From contig OZ029915.1 of NCBI GenBank assembly GCA_964023275.1, forward strand, positions 64,501-128,500: a stretch of DNA of 64,000 nucleotides, in the 5' to 3' direction. Positions 14,901-24,456 of this stretch are shown piece after piece. Every line of letters begins with the position of its first letter. The first letter of the stretch is position 1. Under the pieces are notes generated by a model, which saw only the letters and a list, made by a program, of their open reading frames with translations, did not search any database and was not told where the DNA came from. This DNA is from Norana najaformis (lineage: Eukaryota > Annelida > Clitellata > Crassiclitellata > Hormogastridae). Made by a program: the position numbers and the translations under genes.

Positions 14901-17900
14901 TCAGTTTATTTCTTCCCATCATATGCGCGCGTGTGTGTGTGTGCGTGTGTGTGCAGGTGAATGCATTGGTTCTAACACAGATTGCATGTCTTCTGAAACA
15001 CTCAAAGCATACTTTTGTTATAGTAAAAAACATACCTTTGTTATGTATGCTACATGATGATCGAAATACCTGCACTGGGTATCTTCCGCATACTGGATAA
15101 AGTCCGACTTTCCGCAGGAAGATCGACTTCTGTCTTGGTCTGCGTTCTGTTCTTTAAGGACCGAACAAACAGGACCTTCTGCTGACCAAGCAAAAGGAGC
15201 AGCTGGACCTTGGGCCAAAGGCATCTGGTCAGAGACACTGACACTCCTTGTCACATTTGCCATTTCCCCCTTCAGTCCTCCGTTTAGCCTGCTCATCTCT
15301 TGCTGACCAGTCATCTCCCAACCACGTGCAGAAGCATCACGACCAACAGCAGCAGCAGCAGCAGTAGCAGCAGCAGCATAGTCCTCTGGGCAACCCATCG
15401 TCAGTCTCTCTGCTGTCTGCATCAAGTTCTTGACAGAATCTGAATGATAATTCACTGATGATGTCAAGGTTGCTGACGTGGTTTCATGTGGTTCCGCTGA
15501 CGATATCTTTTCACCCTGTTACAAACATTTTTAATACACAAACTGATTTCTGTTAATCTGAACGATGAGTTTGAAAGAAGAGATTTAACTGATCCGATAG
15601 AGATCAGAACTTGCGAAATCTACCCACGTCAGCTTTCAGTCAGTCAGCTGTCTTCTTCAGTTACAAGATCCAGAGTTATCTGGCATTATTTGGGTTTTAG
15701 GCTGAGAGCTGTTGAGATAAGCCATTTGGCCAATTTCTGACAGATGAGAAAACCACAGTTAATAACCAAAGTCCTTCGAGAAAAGAGAAAGACCGAGTGA
15801 GATGTCGGAGACCAACAGTCACAACCAAAGCTAATTCCTACCTATCCCAAGCCGTAAGACTTTAGCACCTACCTGCCACACATGGACGAGACATAAGCAC
15901 TGCTCAAGAATGGCATCAGTCAAGGACCAGAACAAGAGGTCTCTAACTTCCAAAGTCAGGGCAAAAGATGTTGCTTACAAGGGAAACGAATGTCCCTTTA
16001 AAACTCTCGCATTATAAAAACTGCTTGTGGCCAGTAACTGCTTAGGTTAACCCTCACTGTGAGGCTCTAAAGGCGCTATATAAATAGCCACACACATTCA
16101 TATGTACATAAATACAGATACAGGGACCTACTGCCCATGAGCAGAATGATTACCATATACTGGGATTTCTTCGACTGGCCTTCTCCATCCAATGATAAGG
16201 CGCCATCTGTAGACGATCTTTCCTCGGCTGCATCCGCAAGGCCACCGCTGCTGTCCTTGATCAGCTCTCCTCTCCCTTCAACTCCAAGTGGGACAACCAC
16301 CAGATTTCGTTGTTCATACGATGCAAATTCCACACCTTCCATGCGTGACTCTGCTTCGGAGTACGAGTTCTGTCGCCTCTTTTCCCTTCCACTTCGAACG
16401 TTTTCATGCCCTTCGATGCTTTGTTGTCCTCTGTTATCCTGTCCTCTGTTGTCCTGTCCTCTGTTGTCTTGTCCTCTGTTGTCCTGTCCTCTGTTATCCT
16501 GTCCTCTGTTATCCTGTCCTCTGTTGTCCTGTCCTCTGTTGTCCTGTCCTCTGTTGTCATGTTCCCTGTTGTCCTGTCCTCTGTTGTCCTGTCCTCTGTT
16601 GTCCTGTCCTCCATTGTCCTGTCCTCTGTTATTCTGTCCCCTGCTGTCTTGTCCTCTGGCTACACGAGTGATTTGGCCTCCATTGACAGTTGTGCCTGTT
16701 TGCTTGTTGTCTGTTCGCAGTGGCATCCTCTGAACATCGATGCTCATGGAAGACAAGGCGCTGCTGCTGGTGCTGCTGGTGATGTTGCTTGCTTGGCTGT
16801 TGATGCCTGGCCCAGCTGCTGCTGCTGCATTCGACTGGAACCACTGACCTGACCTGGCCACGACTTCCTGCTTCTTTCGACACATGGTGCACACCCAGAT
16901 TTGCTGCAAACAAAACAAGAGAGCTAATGAGGCCTGTGCAATAGCATTGCTTCTGGCATTTATGTAGCGCCAATGACTCACTGCTCTGCAAGAATGAGAG
17001 ATTGAGGTTGAAGATGAGACTAATCGACCAGTAAGAGACAGCACTGCAAAAGAAACTGGTGGACATCTAAATGATCTCCGAGTAGTCAACGATCTGTATT
17101 GACTGCCCCGCCTGTCCAATGGATGTCGACCTGACCGACCATTGTCTTAGCCATGCTCTGCTGAAGCAGCCGCACTGGATGCCAGTGTCGTCTCCCGACT
17201 TCTCGCCAAACGGACGATGCAGCAGCCGGGCAGCCACGGCCTCCACAACAGGTCTATCAGAATTCATTTCACAGTACACAGTCTTACATCACTCATGTTC
17301 TTCATATCACCATCGTCATATTACCTTAACTCCAGCAAGACAACAACATTACCACAAACAACAACATGGCAGGATTTTGGTCTTGACACAGCGAGGGGGT
17401 ATCCAGAAAGAACGCAAAAGACATTCATGTTCTGTCAAGATGCTACTTCCTAAGACTCTGGGCTCCATCAACAAGACGAGACTCTTCAGTTCAAGTCAGT
17501 TGCCGTGAACTCAGGCTTCTGGAGATCCTAAGCAAAAAGCAAAGTTCTAACTCTTGTAATGTTTGGCAGTTGCAATCCAGTGCTTCAGTGTATGTGTATG
17601 TTTGTAACTCTGAACACTTATGTAGCGCCTTTAAAGAAATCGACAATGGTGCTGATTGCTGAATGAAAGCCATTACCATTCATGAGAGACCATGACAGTT
17701 TAACCTCTGAGGCCAGAGCTTGAAGTTCAGCCATCAGCAAAAGATTTCTCCTTTTGCCCAGACATTTTGAAATCATGAGGATTATTTCTACTTGAGATAA
17801 CAATAATAATGATAACAATAATGATTATCATTATAATAACGAATAATGATTATTATTATTATTATTATTATTGGAGTCTTATCTTATCCACACATGTCGC

Positions 17901-20900
17901 CGAGCACATGGCTGTTGTATACATATCTGCATTCCAACTATTTTCAGCTGAGTAAGGCAAACGTAACTAAAGGCCACTTACTCACATACGTACAACCTAC
18001 AGATTTCGACCACAACTGATGCAGTGCAGGGTTCCGCTCATCCACACATCCATACGTGCCATCTCATGACGCTGCTGGCCTCAGCATCAGCACCAGCAGC
18101 TGGTGGAGGTCCTGAAGCAGCTGTCATCGCTAATCGCTCCGTGGAAGAAACTGAATTGCATCTTCGAGCCATGAATGGAAATCTAGGACCCTTGAAGACA
18201 GGCCGACCAAAGCAACAGTTACCGACAACAGAAAGACGGATACAAGAGGAGGTGCAGGAGGAGGAAGAGGTGCATGCACAGAGGCAGAAGGAGGAATAGA
18301 AGAGGATGAAATGCAGGAACAGGAGAAGAACCAGACGAGATTTATATAAAGTAAACGGACACGGACCATAGGGAGGATTATTAGAACAGCGAAGGACACG
18401 TAAGAAGACAAACAAAGAGGAGAAAATGAATGAAGGAGGAGCAAAGAGACGAAGATAGAATTGAGGTCTTTGAGAAAGATGAATGCCAATGATGATGATC
18501 ACGACGACGACGATGATAAGGAGCTCGAGCAGCGGAAGGAGATGGAAGACAAGCAGAAGGCAAAGACAGACAATGATATGAAGGCAGAGAGACAGACAGA
18601 CAGAAACAGAAAGAGAGAGAGAGAGACTGAGAGAGAGAGGGGGAGAGAGGGAGAGAAGGCCGGCTAAACAAACTGAGAGCAAAATCGATGGATACGAGCG
18701 CAGCGTCAGAAGCCAAATGTACATCAGGCAAGATTCTATCTCCCACTCGTCTCTCGGATCCCGGATCTCCAGCCAACCACCACAACCGGCTGCCATAGCA
18801 TCTGCAGCCGAATCTGCTGATGTCATCGCTCATCTCAGGGTCGACAGCACCCATCCACTGGATTTACGGTAGTGGCCAGATGAGGACCACGATTGGTTGG
18901 CAGCCGACTGAACATCACAGTCATCAGCATCATCATCGTCATCATCATCATCATCATCACCAGCAGCAGCAGCAGCAGCAGCAGCCGATGGTGGGGTTAA
19001 GCGACTGTCTGAAGCGTCTGACTGAGACCAGTTGATGTTCAATTCTGTACCTTAGCACATGGATCAAAATCTAAGGTTGGATCAGAGATCTGTGTCAACC
19101 TCAGTACTGCAATTATCATTTGATTAGGGAAACAGCAGAGAACAGACGGAGGAGTAGGAGGAAAGTCTTTGACTAAGGGAAGCAGCCCTCTCAAACCTCT
19201 TTCTGCTCAGTACTTTCGCCCAAACGTGCCATGCCCAATTATGCTTATAAAACCATATCCTTGCCATACAATTCATGAAAAGCGGCAAGATTCTTGCTCT
19301 AAACTGCCAAAAATTGTCTCTGAAGTATCTCAAGTGTTGCTAGCCAATGCAGTCATATGATTTTAAAGCCCAAACAATTTTAACTTATCCTCACAACAGC
19401 ATGCAAGGCAAAACTGCACATTTGCAAAATATGATGCATGTTAAATCAGCTATGGCTACTGATACATGTACATACATGGACATGCTGATACATCACCAGT
19501 TTGCCCTTTTCATTGTTTCAGATTTACTTAAACTTATTGACTGATTGCAGAAACAAAGAAAGTAGTTCATTACAAACTATTCAGTCACTAGAACTTTAAG
19601 AACCATGTGGTATTTGCAGCCCAGTATATATGAAAATTGTCATTCGATTTCCTCTGTGCAAATTACTTTCTATTCTGTAGTTTCTGATGATGAATGACAT
19701 TGTCTTCTTATGACTGATACGGCCGTCAACATCACAAACTTACATTTCAGCTTCATATTGCTTTTCAGTGTTTTCTTCCTTTGCCCTATTTATTTCTCAG
19801 ATCTCACAGTTATGTGTCCATAACCCTTGTTATGTTATGTTATGCTATGTAATTGAAGCATTTGATGTAGAGGGCCAGCAAAGGTCAAATGTCAAAGGGT
19901 AATGACGCACTTACAGAAGGTATAGCAGACAAGCTAATGTAGTTGAAGCTCTCCACTGGCTGGCCTCCTTAACTGGTCTACAGGGCATTCATCTTCCATC
20001 ACCCAATGATTTTTATAATTATTATTACTATTTGCTGCTGCTGCTGCTGCTGCTGCTGTTGTTGTTTTCTATTTGGCATCAACAGATGCAATCCGAAGCA
20101 GAGATGAATGAAGCCTAGTTTCAGCCTAATCGAGCAAGTGCTGTCAGATGCTTCAATCATTCTATATTCAAAGTTAAGAAACATAATCGAGGAACTACGC
20201 AGTTCTTTAGAAATATAAGCACCTCATACATAAGCTGCGTTAATTGAAGTTTGCAAGAAGCATTCATATTGTTAGTTTAAGAACGTTTAGAAACTAGTAA
20301 AAAGCCTCTGACTGAACAAGCATTCAACTATTTGTCTACCATGTGACCTACATGGTAGCCACGAGAACGTCTCACCTGGTAGTAAAGGCAGTTATCCTAG
20401 ATTAAAAGAAGCTGACAGGTGGTCAAAGGAAGAAAGGGCAGAAGGCAGGAGGAAGGTGGTTCAGTGTGTAGAGTTACCTTGTCTGCAGGCTGAGGCAGAG
20501 ACATCCGAGTCCCACACCGGGAACATGATCTGAGGCCGCAGTAGAAGCATAGTTGTCCCGTTCCATCCACAAATTTCGTCTTGTGACAGACATCGCAGAC
20601 TGCGCCTTGACTTTCGCCGGCACCAGGTGGCACCAGCTGCAGACCCACAATGACGTCACTGAGCCTGCGGACGGCAAAGGGTGCCTCGTGTTTCTGAGCA
20701 TCCTCATGGACAGTCCTGATGTGAGCGATTCGCAGAAGAAACAATCGGCAATGCATTATAAGTGTGGAATGGAGAGGGGTACTGCGTTGAAACTGGCATT
20801 TGTAAAAGTTAACCTGTGGGTGTTTAGAGTAGCTCTATTTGTGTAGTTTTGATATTATGTAAGAGACTGAGCCATGCCGCACTGAACAGACAACAGTGGA

Positions 20901-21530
20901 AGAACATGGTGAAAATGGCATCGGACACCTACGGGCGCTAAACCCACGGTTCATGATGATGATGATGAAGAGACTTTAGGAATAGGTACAGATAATTTTA
21001 GAGTTGAGGTCAGAACTGTGCATATATTGCTGTTGGCAGCAGCAATGCATTATAAGTGTGGATTGGGGAGGGGTATTGTGTGGAAATTGGCATTTGTAAA
21101 AATCAGCTTTTGGGTATTTTGAGTATCCCTATGTGTGTAGTTTTTATATTGGGTGATTTTAGGAAGGTGTGCAGATGATTTAGTAGTGGAGGTCAGAACC
21201 AAGCATATGAAATTTTAGTGAATATGTCGAATATGAATATGAAAATCGAAAGTCAATATGAATATGTGTTTCAACTTGACAGACATCCATTATTCGGCTA
21301 TACTGACCAATGGGAAGAAGAAAACGATTAAAACACCACTTTGAGTGCGTGGAACTGTCTTGCATTGTTTAATCAGACTTTCTGACAACTGACCTTCGAA
21401 TGGCTTCTTCTTTTTCCTCCTCCTCCCTCTGCCTCATCATGACGGACTCGATGATCTGCCTCTCTTCCTCCGTCAGATGACCGAGGTCGGGCATCGGACC
21501 TAGCGACGGCTGCCGTGGAATCGCCTTCAT
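1..21530 (-). CDS. RIM (RIMS1/2 orthologue): RIM active-zone scaffold protein, partial (3' end beyond the left edge)
   Basis: RIM (UNC-10 in worms) is the presynaptic scaffold that links Rab3 vesicles, Munc13, RIM-BP and calcium channels. Coding exons in transcript order, all on the minus strand: 21394-21530, 20478-20715, 16154-16903, 15070-15515, 13137-13885, 12470-12588, 10850-10958, 10292-10399, 9744-9899, 8962-9122, 7933-8063, 7189-7354, 5940-6050, 4837-5096, 4111-4226, 2900-3505, 1901-2179, 1100-1262, 386-600, 1-42. Junction phases agree throughout, giving at least 1687 residues. Domain order is helix, zinc finger, PDZ, C2A, proline motif, C2B, as in vertebrate RIM1/2. The start is the first in-frame ATG after a stop; a further 5' exon cannot be excluded. 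The rest of C2B and the terminator lie left of the window. The linkers are long and low-complexity, and their exon limits are the least certain part. Confidence 0.95.
1100..2179 (-). CDS. RIM (RIMS1/2 orthologue): RIM exons 17-18: linker before C2B
   Basis: Exons 1901-2179 and 1100-1262. The first contains an aspartate run (NDDDDD) and SDSALSFSITEGRKKRRPSI, resembling the GGKKRRSSLSAKV stretch upstream of C2B in vertebrates. Its acceptor is a doubled AG (tttcagag); only the second AG keeps the frame. The second exon is Ser-rich. The donor TATG|gtcagg is weak but is the one that preserves phase. Confidence 0.8.
2900..5096 (-). CDS. RIM (RIMS1/2 orthologue): RIM exons 14-16: C2A-C2B linker with RIM-BP SH3-ligand motif
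   Basis: Exons 4837-5096, 4111-4226 and 2900-3505. The first carries PVPRLSDSEVSEMEFDRQG. The second carries RKRQLPAIPLYR, an RxLPxxP proline ligand like the one by which RIMs bind RIM-BP SH3 domains. The third is a long Ser/Arg-rich segment. Sequence conservation in this stretch is low apart from these motifs, but acceptors, donors and phases fit. Confidence 0.85.
5240..5482 (+). repeat. SINE-like family C copy with TAA-rich tail (RIM intron)
   Basis: Core TTAGTGGATTGACCTTCTGG, GATGCCTTCTGCATTAGACA, then GTGATAGAAGTCACTAATTA and a run of ACT/AAC/AAT triplets. Confidence 0.7.
5940..8063 (-). CDS. RIM (RIMS1/2 orthologue): RIM exons 11-13: C2A domain
   Basis: Exons 7933-8063, 7189-7354 and 5940-6050. 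Key matches are RENGQPRNPYCKLYLLPDR, SEKSKQRTKTVAGTLDPKWN and QSFIYSPVKRSDIR, which align with the vertebrate C2A run NPYVKIYFLPDRSDKNKRRT. The domain closes with MTVELRTADKQDKVQWYRL. RIM C2 domains do not depend on bound calcium. A long open frame at 6576-6818 lies inside the second intron of this block and is listed separately. Confidence 0.94.
6576..6818 (-). other. Open frame with splice acceptor inside RIM intron 12; possible alternative terminal exon
   Basis: After acceptor ttaacag at 6819-6821, an 80-codon frame runs in phase 0 with the preceding C2A exon (KYDSGSRCSKPYQDSQRLG onward) to TGA at 6576. It resembles no known RIM sequence. Constitutive inclusion would break the C2A domain, so at most it is a rare alternative end; it may be chance. 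Confidence 0.25.
8881..8961. repeat. (CAT)n microsatellite abutting the RIM exon 10 donor
   Basis: About 27 near-perfect CAT/ATG triplets. On the RIM strand the run begins at the intron's own gtgatg. Confidence 0.97.
8962..9122 (-). CDS. RIM (RIMS1/2 orthologue): RIM exon 10: PDZ-C2A linker
   Basis: Encodes DVYDEAAEPSSLLSLRKPSV followed by TVTSPSSPG, which matches the SISVTSPMSPG motif before C2A in vertebrate RIMs, and ends CGQIQ. The donor is CAG|gtgatg, and the intron opens directly into a long ATG/CAT microsatellite. Unspliced, the frame would run into a poly-methionine stretch. Confidence 0.9.
9744..10958 (-). CDS. RIM (RIMS1/2 orthologue): RIM exons 7-9: PDZ domain
   Basis: Exons 10850-10958, 10292-10399 and 9744-9899. 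The first gives LIGRMVLHKP and ILG, the second GLKVTGGKMSPLGSLGAFI and KVKRGSIADTVGHLRAG, the third DEVVRWNG and DEVYDVIFESK. This is the RIM PDZ, which binds ELKS/CAST and N- and P/Q-type calcium-channel tails. A short preceding exon at 12470-12588 (FGDEKWKQDEILAAKISKFL) joins the linker to it. Using the nearer donor at 10871 would break the phase, so the donor CTTG|gtaagg at 10849 was chosen. Confidence 0.93.
11405..11570 (-). repeat. SINE-like family C copy, minus orientation (RIM intron)
   Basis: The plus strand shows the tail first (AATAATTAATAATAG), then TTAATGCACGAGGCATCAAC and CAAAGCCAAGCTGCAATCAG, the reverse complement of the family core. Confidence 0.65.
13137..15515 (-). CDS. RIM (RIMS1/2 orthologue): RIM exons 4-5: linker between zinc finger and PDZ
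   Basis: Exons 15070-15515 and 13137-13885, joined in frame (codon AG/C). The first is Ser/Ala-rich with a short alanine run from GCA/GCT repeats. The second ends with EGTSCDEVEVESESISEKG, which closely matches the conserved TSCDDVELESESVSEKG stretch that precedes the PDZ domain in vertebrate RIMs. That match fixes the reading frame against the competing open frames on both strands of this GC-richer exon. Confidence 0.86.
14178..14664. mobile_element. hAT-like non-autonomous DNA element in RIM intron
   Basis: The right end reads inward CAGTGGTGGGCACTAACTAC and the left end AGTGGTTAACTCCTGCTTAA, imperfect inverted termini of hAT style. Both sides are flanked by CTGATTT (14171-14177 and 14665-14671), which suits an 8-bp-class target duplication with one base diverged. 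The inside is rich in AGTAGTT/ACTAGTT motifs and has no transposase frame. A short piece at about 14309-14331 resembles a LINE segment at 23056-23082. Confidence 0.6.
16154..16903 (-). CDS. RIM (RIMS1/2 orthologue): RIM exon 3: end of zinc finger plus RGQDN-repeat linker
   Basis: A 750-bp exon that begins QIWVCTMCRKKQEVVARSGQ, the conserved end of the RIM zinc finger. It then encodes Ser/Ala-rich sequence, about 16 tandem RGQDN pentapeptides (from 16423-16659), and a charged tail. The reading frame stays open through the whole minisatellite because the unit is 15 bp. Donor is ATATG|gtaatc at 16153. Confidence 0.88.
16423..16659 (-). repeat. 15-bp coding minisatellite (RGQDN)n in RIM exon 3
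   Basis: About 16 head-to-tail copies of a 15-bp unit (plus-strand form GTCCTCTGTTGTCCT). Copies vary slightly (RGQDS, RGQNN, GGQDN, REHDN). It is translated in the RIM frame. Confidence 0.97.
18235..18660. repeat. Purine-rich (GA/GGA) low-complexity stretch in RIM intron 2
   Basis: Plus strand is AG-rich with GAGGAG, GACGAC and GAGAGA runs. The opposite-strand open frames here (Leu/Ser-rich) follow from the composition and are not genes. Confidence 0.8.
20478..20715 (-). CDS. RIM (RIMS1/2 orthologue): RIM exon 2: first part of the RIM-type zinc finger
   Basis: Encodes three of the four cysteine pairs of the RIM FYVE-like zinc finger: CDVC, CFYC and CSRC, with the hallmark HKTKF after the first pair. 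The fourth pair (CTMC) comes from the next exon, joined in phase 0 between ADK and QIWVCTMCRKKQE. This finger binds Munc13. Acceptor cacatcag and donor AAG|gtaact are clear. Confidence 0.93.
20749..21207. repeat. Tandem duplication of about 165 bp in RIM intron 1
   Basis: Copy 1 is 20749-20860 plus 20968-21023, interrupted by the LINE fragment; copy 2 is 21044-21207, uninterrupted. Shared blocks include AATGCATTATAAGTGTGGA, CTGGCATTTGTAAAA and GAGGTCAGAAC. Confidence 0.8.
20869..20967 (+). mobile_element. 5'-truncated LINE fragment with (ATG)n tail and 8-bp TSD
   Basis: The fragment encodes SHAALNRQQWKNMVKMASDT and then YGR and a stop, in the style of a non-LTR retrotransposon C-terminus, and ends in ATG repeats. 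It is flanked by AAGAGACT on both sides (20861-20868, 20968-20975). Confidence 0.75.
21394..21530 (-). CDS. RIM (RIMS1/2 orthologue): RIM exon 1: Rab3/Munc13-interacting N-terminal helix
   Basis: Residues 1-45. The run PDLGHLTEEERQIIESVMM followed by a glutamate-rich stretch matches the conserved first helix of RIMs (PDLxHLTEEER), which binds GTP-Rab3. The exon ends with donor AG|gtcagt. An in-frame TAG lies upstream of the ATG at 21530. An upstream ATG in another frame (near 21620) would overlap this start unless a 5'UTR intron removes it. Confidence 0.88.
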
Positions 21531-22874
21531 TGCCGACGACCCTCGTATAGATGGAGCCACTAGAGACACCTGCTCTTTCGACTACTCCTCCTCCTCCTCC
21601 TCCTCTTCCTCGTGTCATCCATAGTTTCCTCTCTCTACTGACAGCAACGTCAGCGCTAAAAATGCCTTCAGTTTTCGTTTCCAACGGCGGGATTGGAAAA
21701 CGGTCAGTGAACGGTAGTAAGTAGTCCGGTAACGGATTTCCGTGTCGAGCTGCTGACTAAATGCCGCCGTTCGGTGGACTCTATTCCTAGCTTCGACCAA
21801 GAACAACAAATTACGAGTACGAAGACAACACCGGCTCCACCGCCGCCGTCGCCATTGTTAAACGCACAAGAGACGACGACAAAGACGACCTTAGCAAATG
21901 CAGACACGACTACCCTTCGTCCCCATCTTCTTCTTCGTCCTCCTACTCCTCCACTTGCTCAGCCTCCTTTTCCTCCCATCTTTTTTGTCCTCTGACTAGA
22001 CGAACGCAGGGTTACGACGACGATGCCTTATCGACCGCTCCTCGTTCTCTGAATTGCTGCCCAACCATACTACGTACATCTATATCCACACATATAAATA
22101 TACATACATACATAAATATATATATATATATGCATGAACATGCATACATTATACATGTGTATATTCGCGGTATATATGTATGTATATATGCAGTCAATGG
22201 AGCAGCGCCGCTTCCTGCTGCTGCACAGTGGCGCCCTCTCTGTATTGACGGCGTCGTAGGGTTGTGCATCCCACAGGAGGACCGACGAAACTACACAGAC
22301 AAAGACAGGCAGTGGGATGGGGGGAGCTGTCCCTCCCTTTGGCTGCGTCTGTCCGTCCTCTAATCTGTCGTCTCCATGACGACGAGACTTCTATCGCCCG
22401 ATTAGTTTGTCCACTCCTCCCATCCAGTCAGTCCACGCAGCCGACCTTGGCTCCTCGCCATCTGCCTCCACAGTCCTAGGGCCGCCATGTTCGCTGCTGC
22501 TGCTGCTGCGGCCGGTGGCCCGCTATCGTTCCTGCTACTGGCCTGTCCGTCGGCCGGCCGGCTGATGCTGGCTGCCCAGTGCCAGATGCCGATGCTTCAC
22601 GATTGACCAGCCAATGCGTACGTAGGACATCAGCAGGTCTTGTAGTTCCTGCGCGATAGGACTCGGACGGAGTAATACCATCCGGCGTTACGTTATGCCT
22701 CAAGGCACTTCGATTGTGGACCGTAATCGTAAATTTGTAAAACGCCGCTTCCAGGTAGCCTAATCAGAGGCGCTTCCGGCCCATCCCAGAACTGGGAAAT
22801 AATACGGTCTTCACGCGCTTACGGAAGAGGGAGGGGGAGAGGGAGAGAGGCTCCGTCGAAGGTCGGCGGGTAAG

Positions 22875-23295
22875 TCATTCCAGGAAGCAGGGCCAGCAAA
22901 AGCAAAGCTGCGGCTCTGAGCGGTGGCAGTTCGAGCTAGAGGGACGGCGAGATCTCCCTGAACCGACGAACGCACTTAGCCTGCGGTCAGGAATAGAAGA
23001 AAGGGGGACGCAGAGCTCCCTTATATATAACGGAGTACAGCCAACAAGACAGTTCCACACGAGGGTCAAGATTTTGAAGAGGATACGCTCCCGTATTGGA
23101 AGCCAATGCAATTGTTCCACCATAAATAAAGAAATGTGGCCGAACTTAGAAATGCCACCAATCAGGCGAGCCGCAGCATTCAAGACAGACTGGAGTTGTG
23201 CAGTGCAGGAGGATCCTAGGCCTACGAAGACGGCATTGCCAAAATCAATTCTCGAGCAGATGAATGCATGAACCAGGGTAGTTGCGGCTTGGATC
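22875..23295 (-). mobile_element. LINE reverse-transcriptase C-terminal fragment
   Basis: Minus-strand frame: TIQAATTLVHAFICSRIDFG, then QSVLNAAARLIGGI, HWLPIRERILFKILTLV and LYIRELCVPL. This is the standard C-terminal region after the RT domain of CR1/L2-like LINEs. It has stops upstream and no intact ORF: a dead, 5'-truncated copy between RIM and BIN3. Confidence 0.85.
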
Positions 23296-24101
23296 GTATT
23301 TCACGGTGACCACCCTTCATACCACACCGACGCCTAAACGCCTTCACAGGCAATGATTTTTAGAATCCCTGGAAAATTCAGTAAATTCTTGCAGGACTTG
23401 TTGGTTATCGCCATACTTTATGTTTATGATTACGAGTAGGCTCTGTCAATCTAAGGAGTAAAACCTACACCCAGATGAGTAAAACAGTTCCCCACAGTTT
23501 GCCATGAATTGTGTCCAGCTCTTTCAGGCTTAATGGTAATCATCAAAAGGAAGTTGAAAAACTGACCAACTGCCTGTTAATGTTAAATGAAACTGATTAA
23601 CCGAATAACAAGCTGTTGCTCAAGGACGCCTGAAAAGCAAACAATTGTTCATGGACAGAAGAAGAATAATCCTCCAAGGCCAAAAACATGGTTCATCACC
23701 TTTTTTGCAATTTCAATTGTTTTCATATTCAATGAAAAACTTGTAATAAACAAATGTCTGTTGACATATTTGCCCCACACAGGATGTGGGACAAATGTGT
23801 CACTGGAAACATGAGGATGTGGAAGATGGAGGCCAAGACTGACAGAAACAATACTTGAGTGGCAAAGGCCCAAACAGTGGGTGGAAAAGGTGTCCAAGTT
23901 ACCAGTAACCCTTTCAGGTCCAACTGCCCCACATTGGTAATTCCCAACTGCACAGTTCTGGTGGATCAGCACTGAGAAAGCAGAAGAGGGTTAAATCCAG
24001 ACCAAGCACAAGTCATCATTCATCATCACTTGAAATTCATTCCACTTAATTCTGGTTTTGTGCTGTCAGGTAGGGAGAGCGCCTCTGATGAGTGGCGCTA
24101 T

Positions 24102-24178
24102 ATAATTTACCAATTACAATAACAATCAATTACAATAACAATCAATTACAATAACAATCAATTACAATAACAATCACA
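24102..24178 (+). repeat. 16-17 bp tandem tail (ATTACAATAACAATCA)n after a SINE/LINE end
   Basis: Four copies of ATTACAATAACAATCA follow GAGTGGCGCTATATAATTTA at about 24080-24101, the same GCGCTATATAA end seen in other local retroelements. It lies just downstream of the BIN3 stop. Confidence 0.8.
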
Positions 24179-24456
24179 TCTGAATACTTATGTAAAGATT
24201 GAACACATATGTAAGAGAATTCATCTTCAAGAGACATGAATACATATGTAAGAAAATTCAGAGGAAGATGCCCTTCCCTCCATCTCTGCTTCCTCAGCCA
24301 CTCCCCCCAATGTTCGCTTTGAAAGGCAAGAAACGAAGAAGTACAACAGTCCATCTTTAGTCTGGCTCTGCCGTCACAAACAGCAGCAGCAGCAGCAGCC
24401 ATCGTGAATCCAACTGAAGCCCTGGAATCATGCGCAGTGGACCATGATGCTGGGCG

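Larger units (their letters stand above)
21531..24456. other. RIM upstream region and RIM-BIN3 intergenic
   Basis: Holds a (TCC)n run just above the RIM ATG, a GC-richer tract at about 22190-22700 that could include the RIM promoter or 5'UTR exons, an AT/CATA microsatellite at 22080-22135, the LINE fragment at 22875-23295 and the tandem tail at 24102. I see no further gene. Confidence 0.6.

Noticed and set aside
16137-16852. Long plus-strand frames rich in SCPLL/VLSSV repeats
   Set aside because: They are antisense readings of the RIM RGQDN minisatellite; the minus strand has the zinc-finger end and correct splice phases.
18038-18854. Long minus-strand Leu/Ser-rich frames
   Set aside because: They follow from a purine-rich low-complexity tract in a RIM intron and show no domain or splice context.
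22476-22703. A small gene in the GC-richer tract upstream of RIM
   Set aside because: The frame has no homology, and its polyglutamine comes from a CAG/CTG run; it is better read as RIM upstream or 5'UTR sequence.
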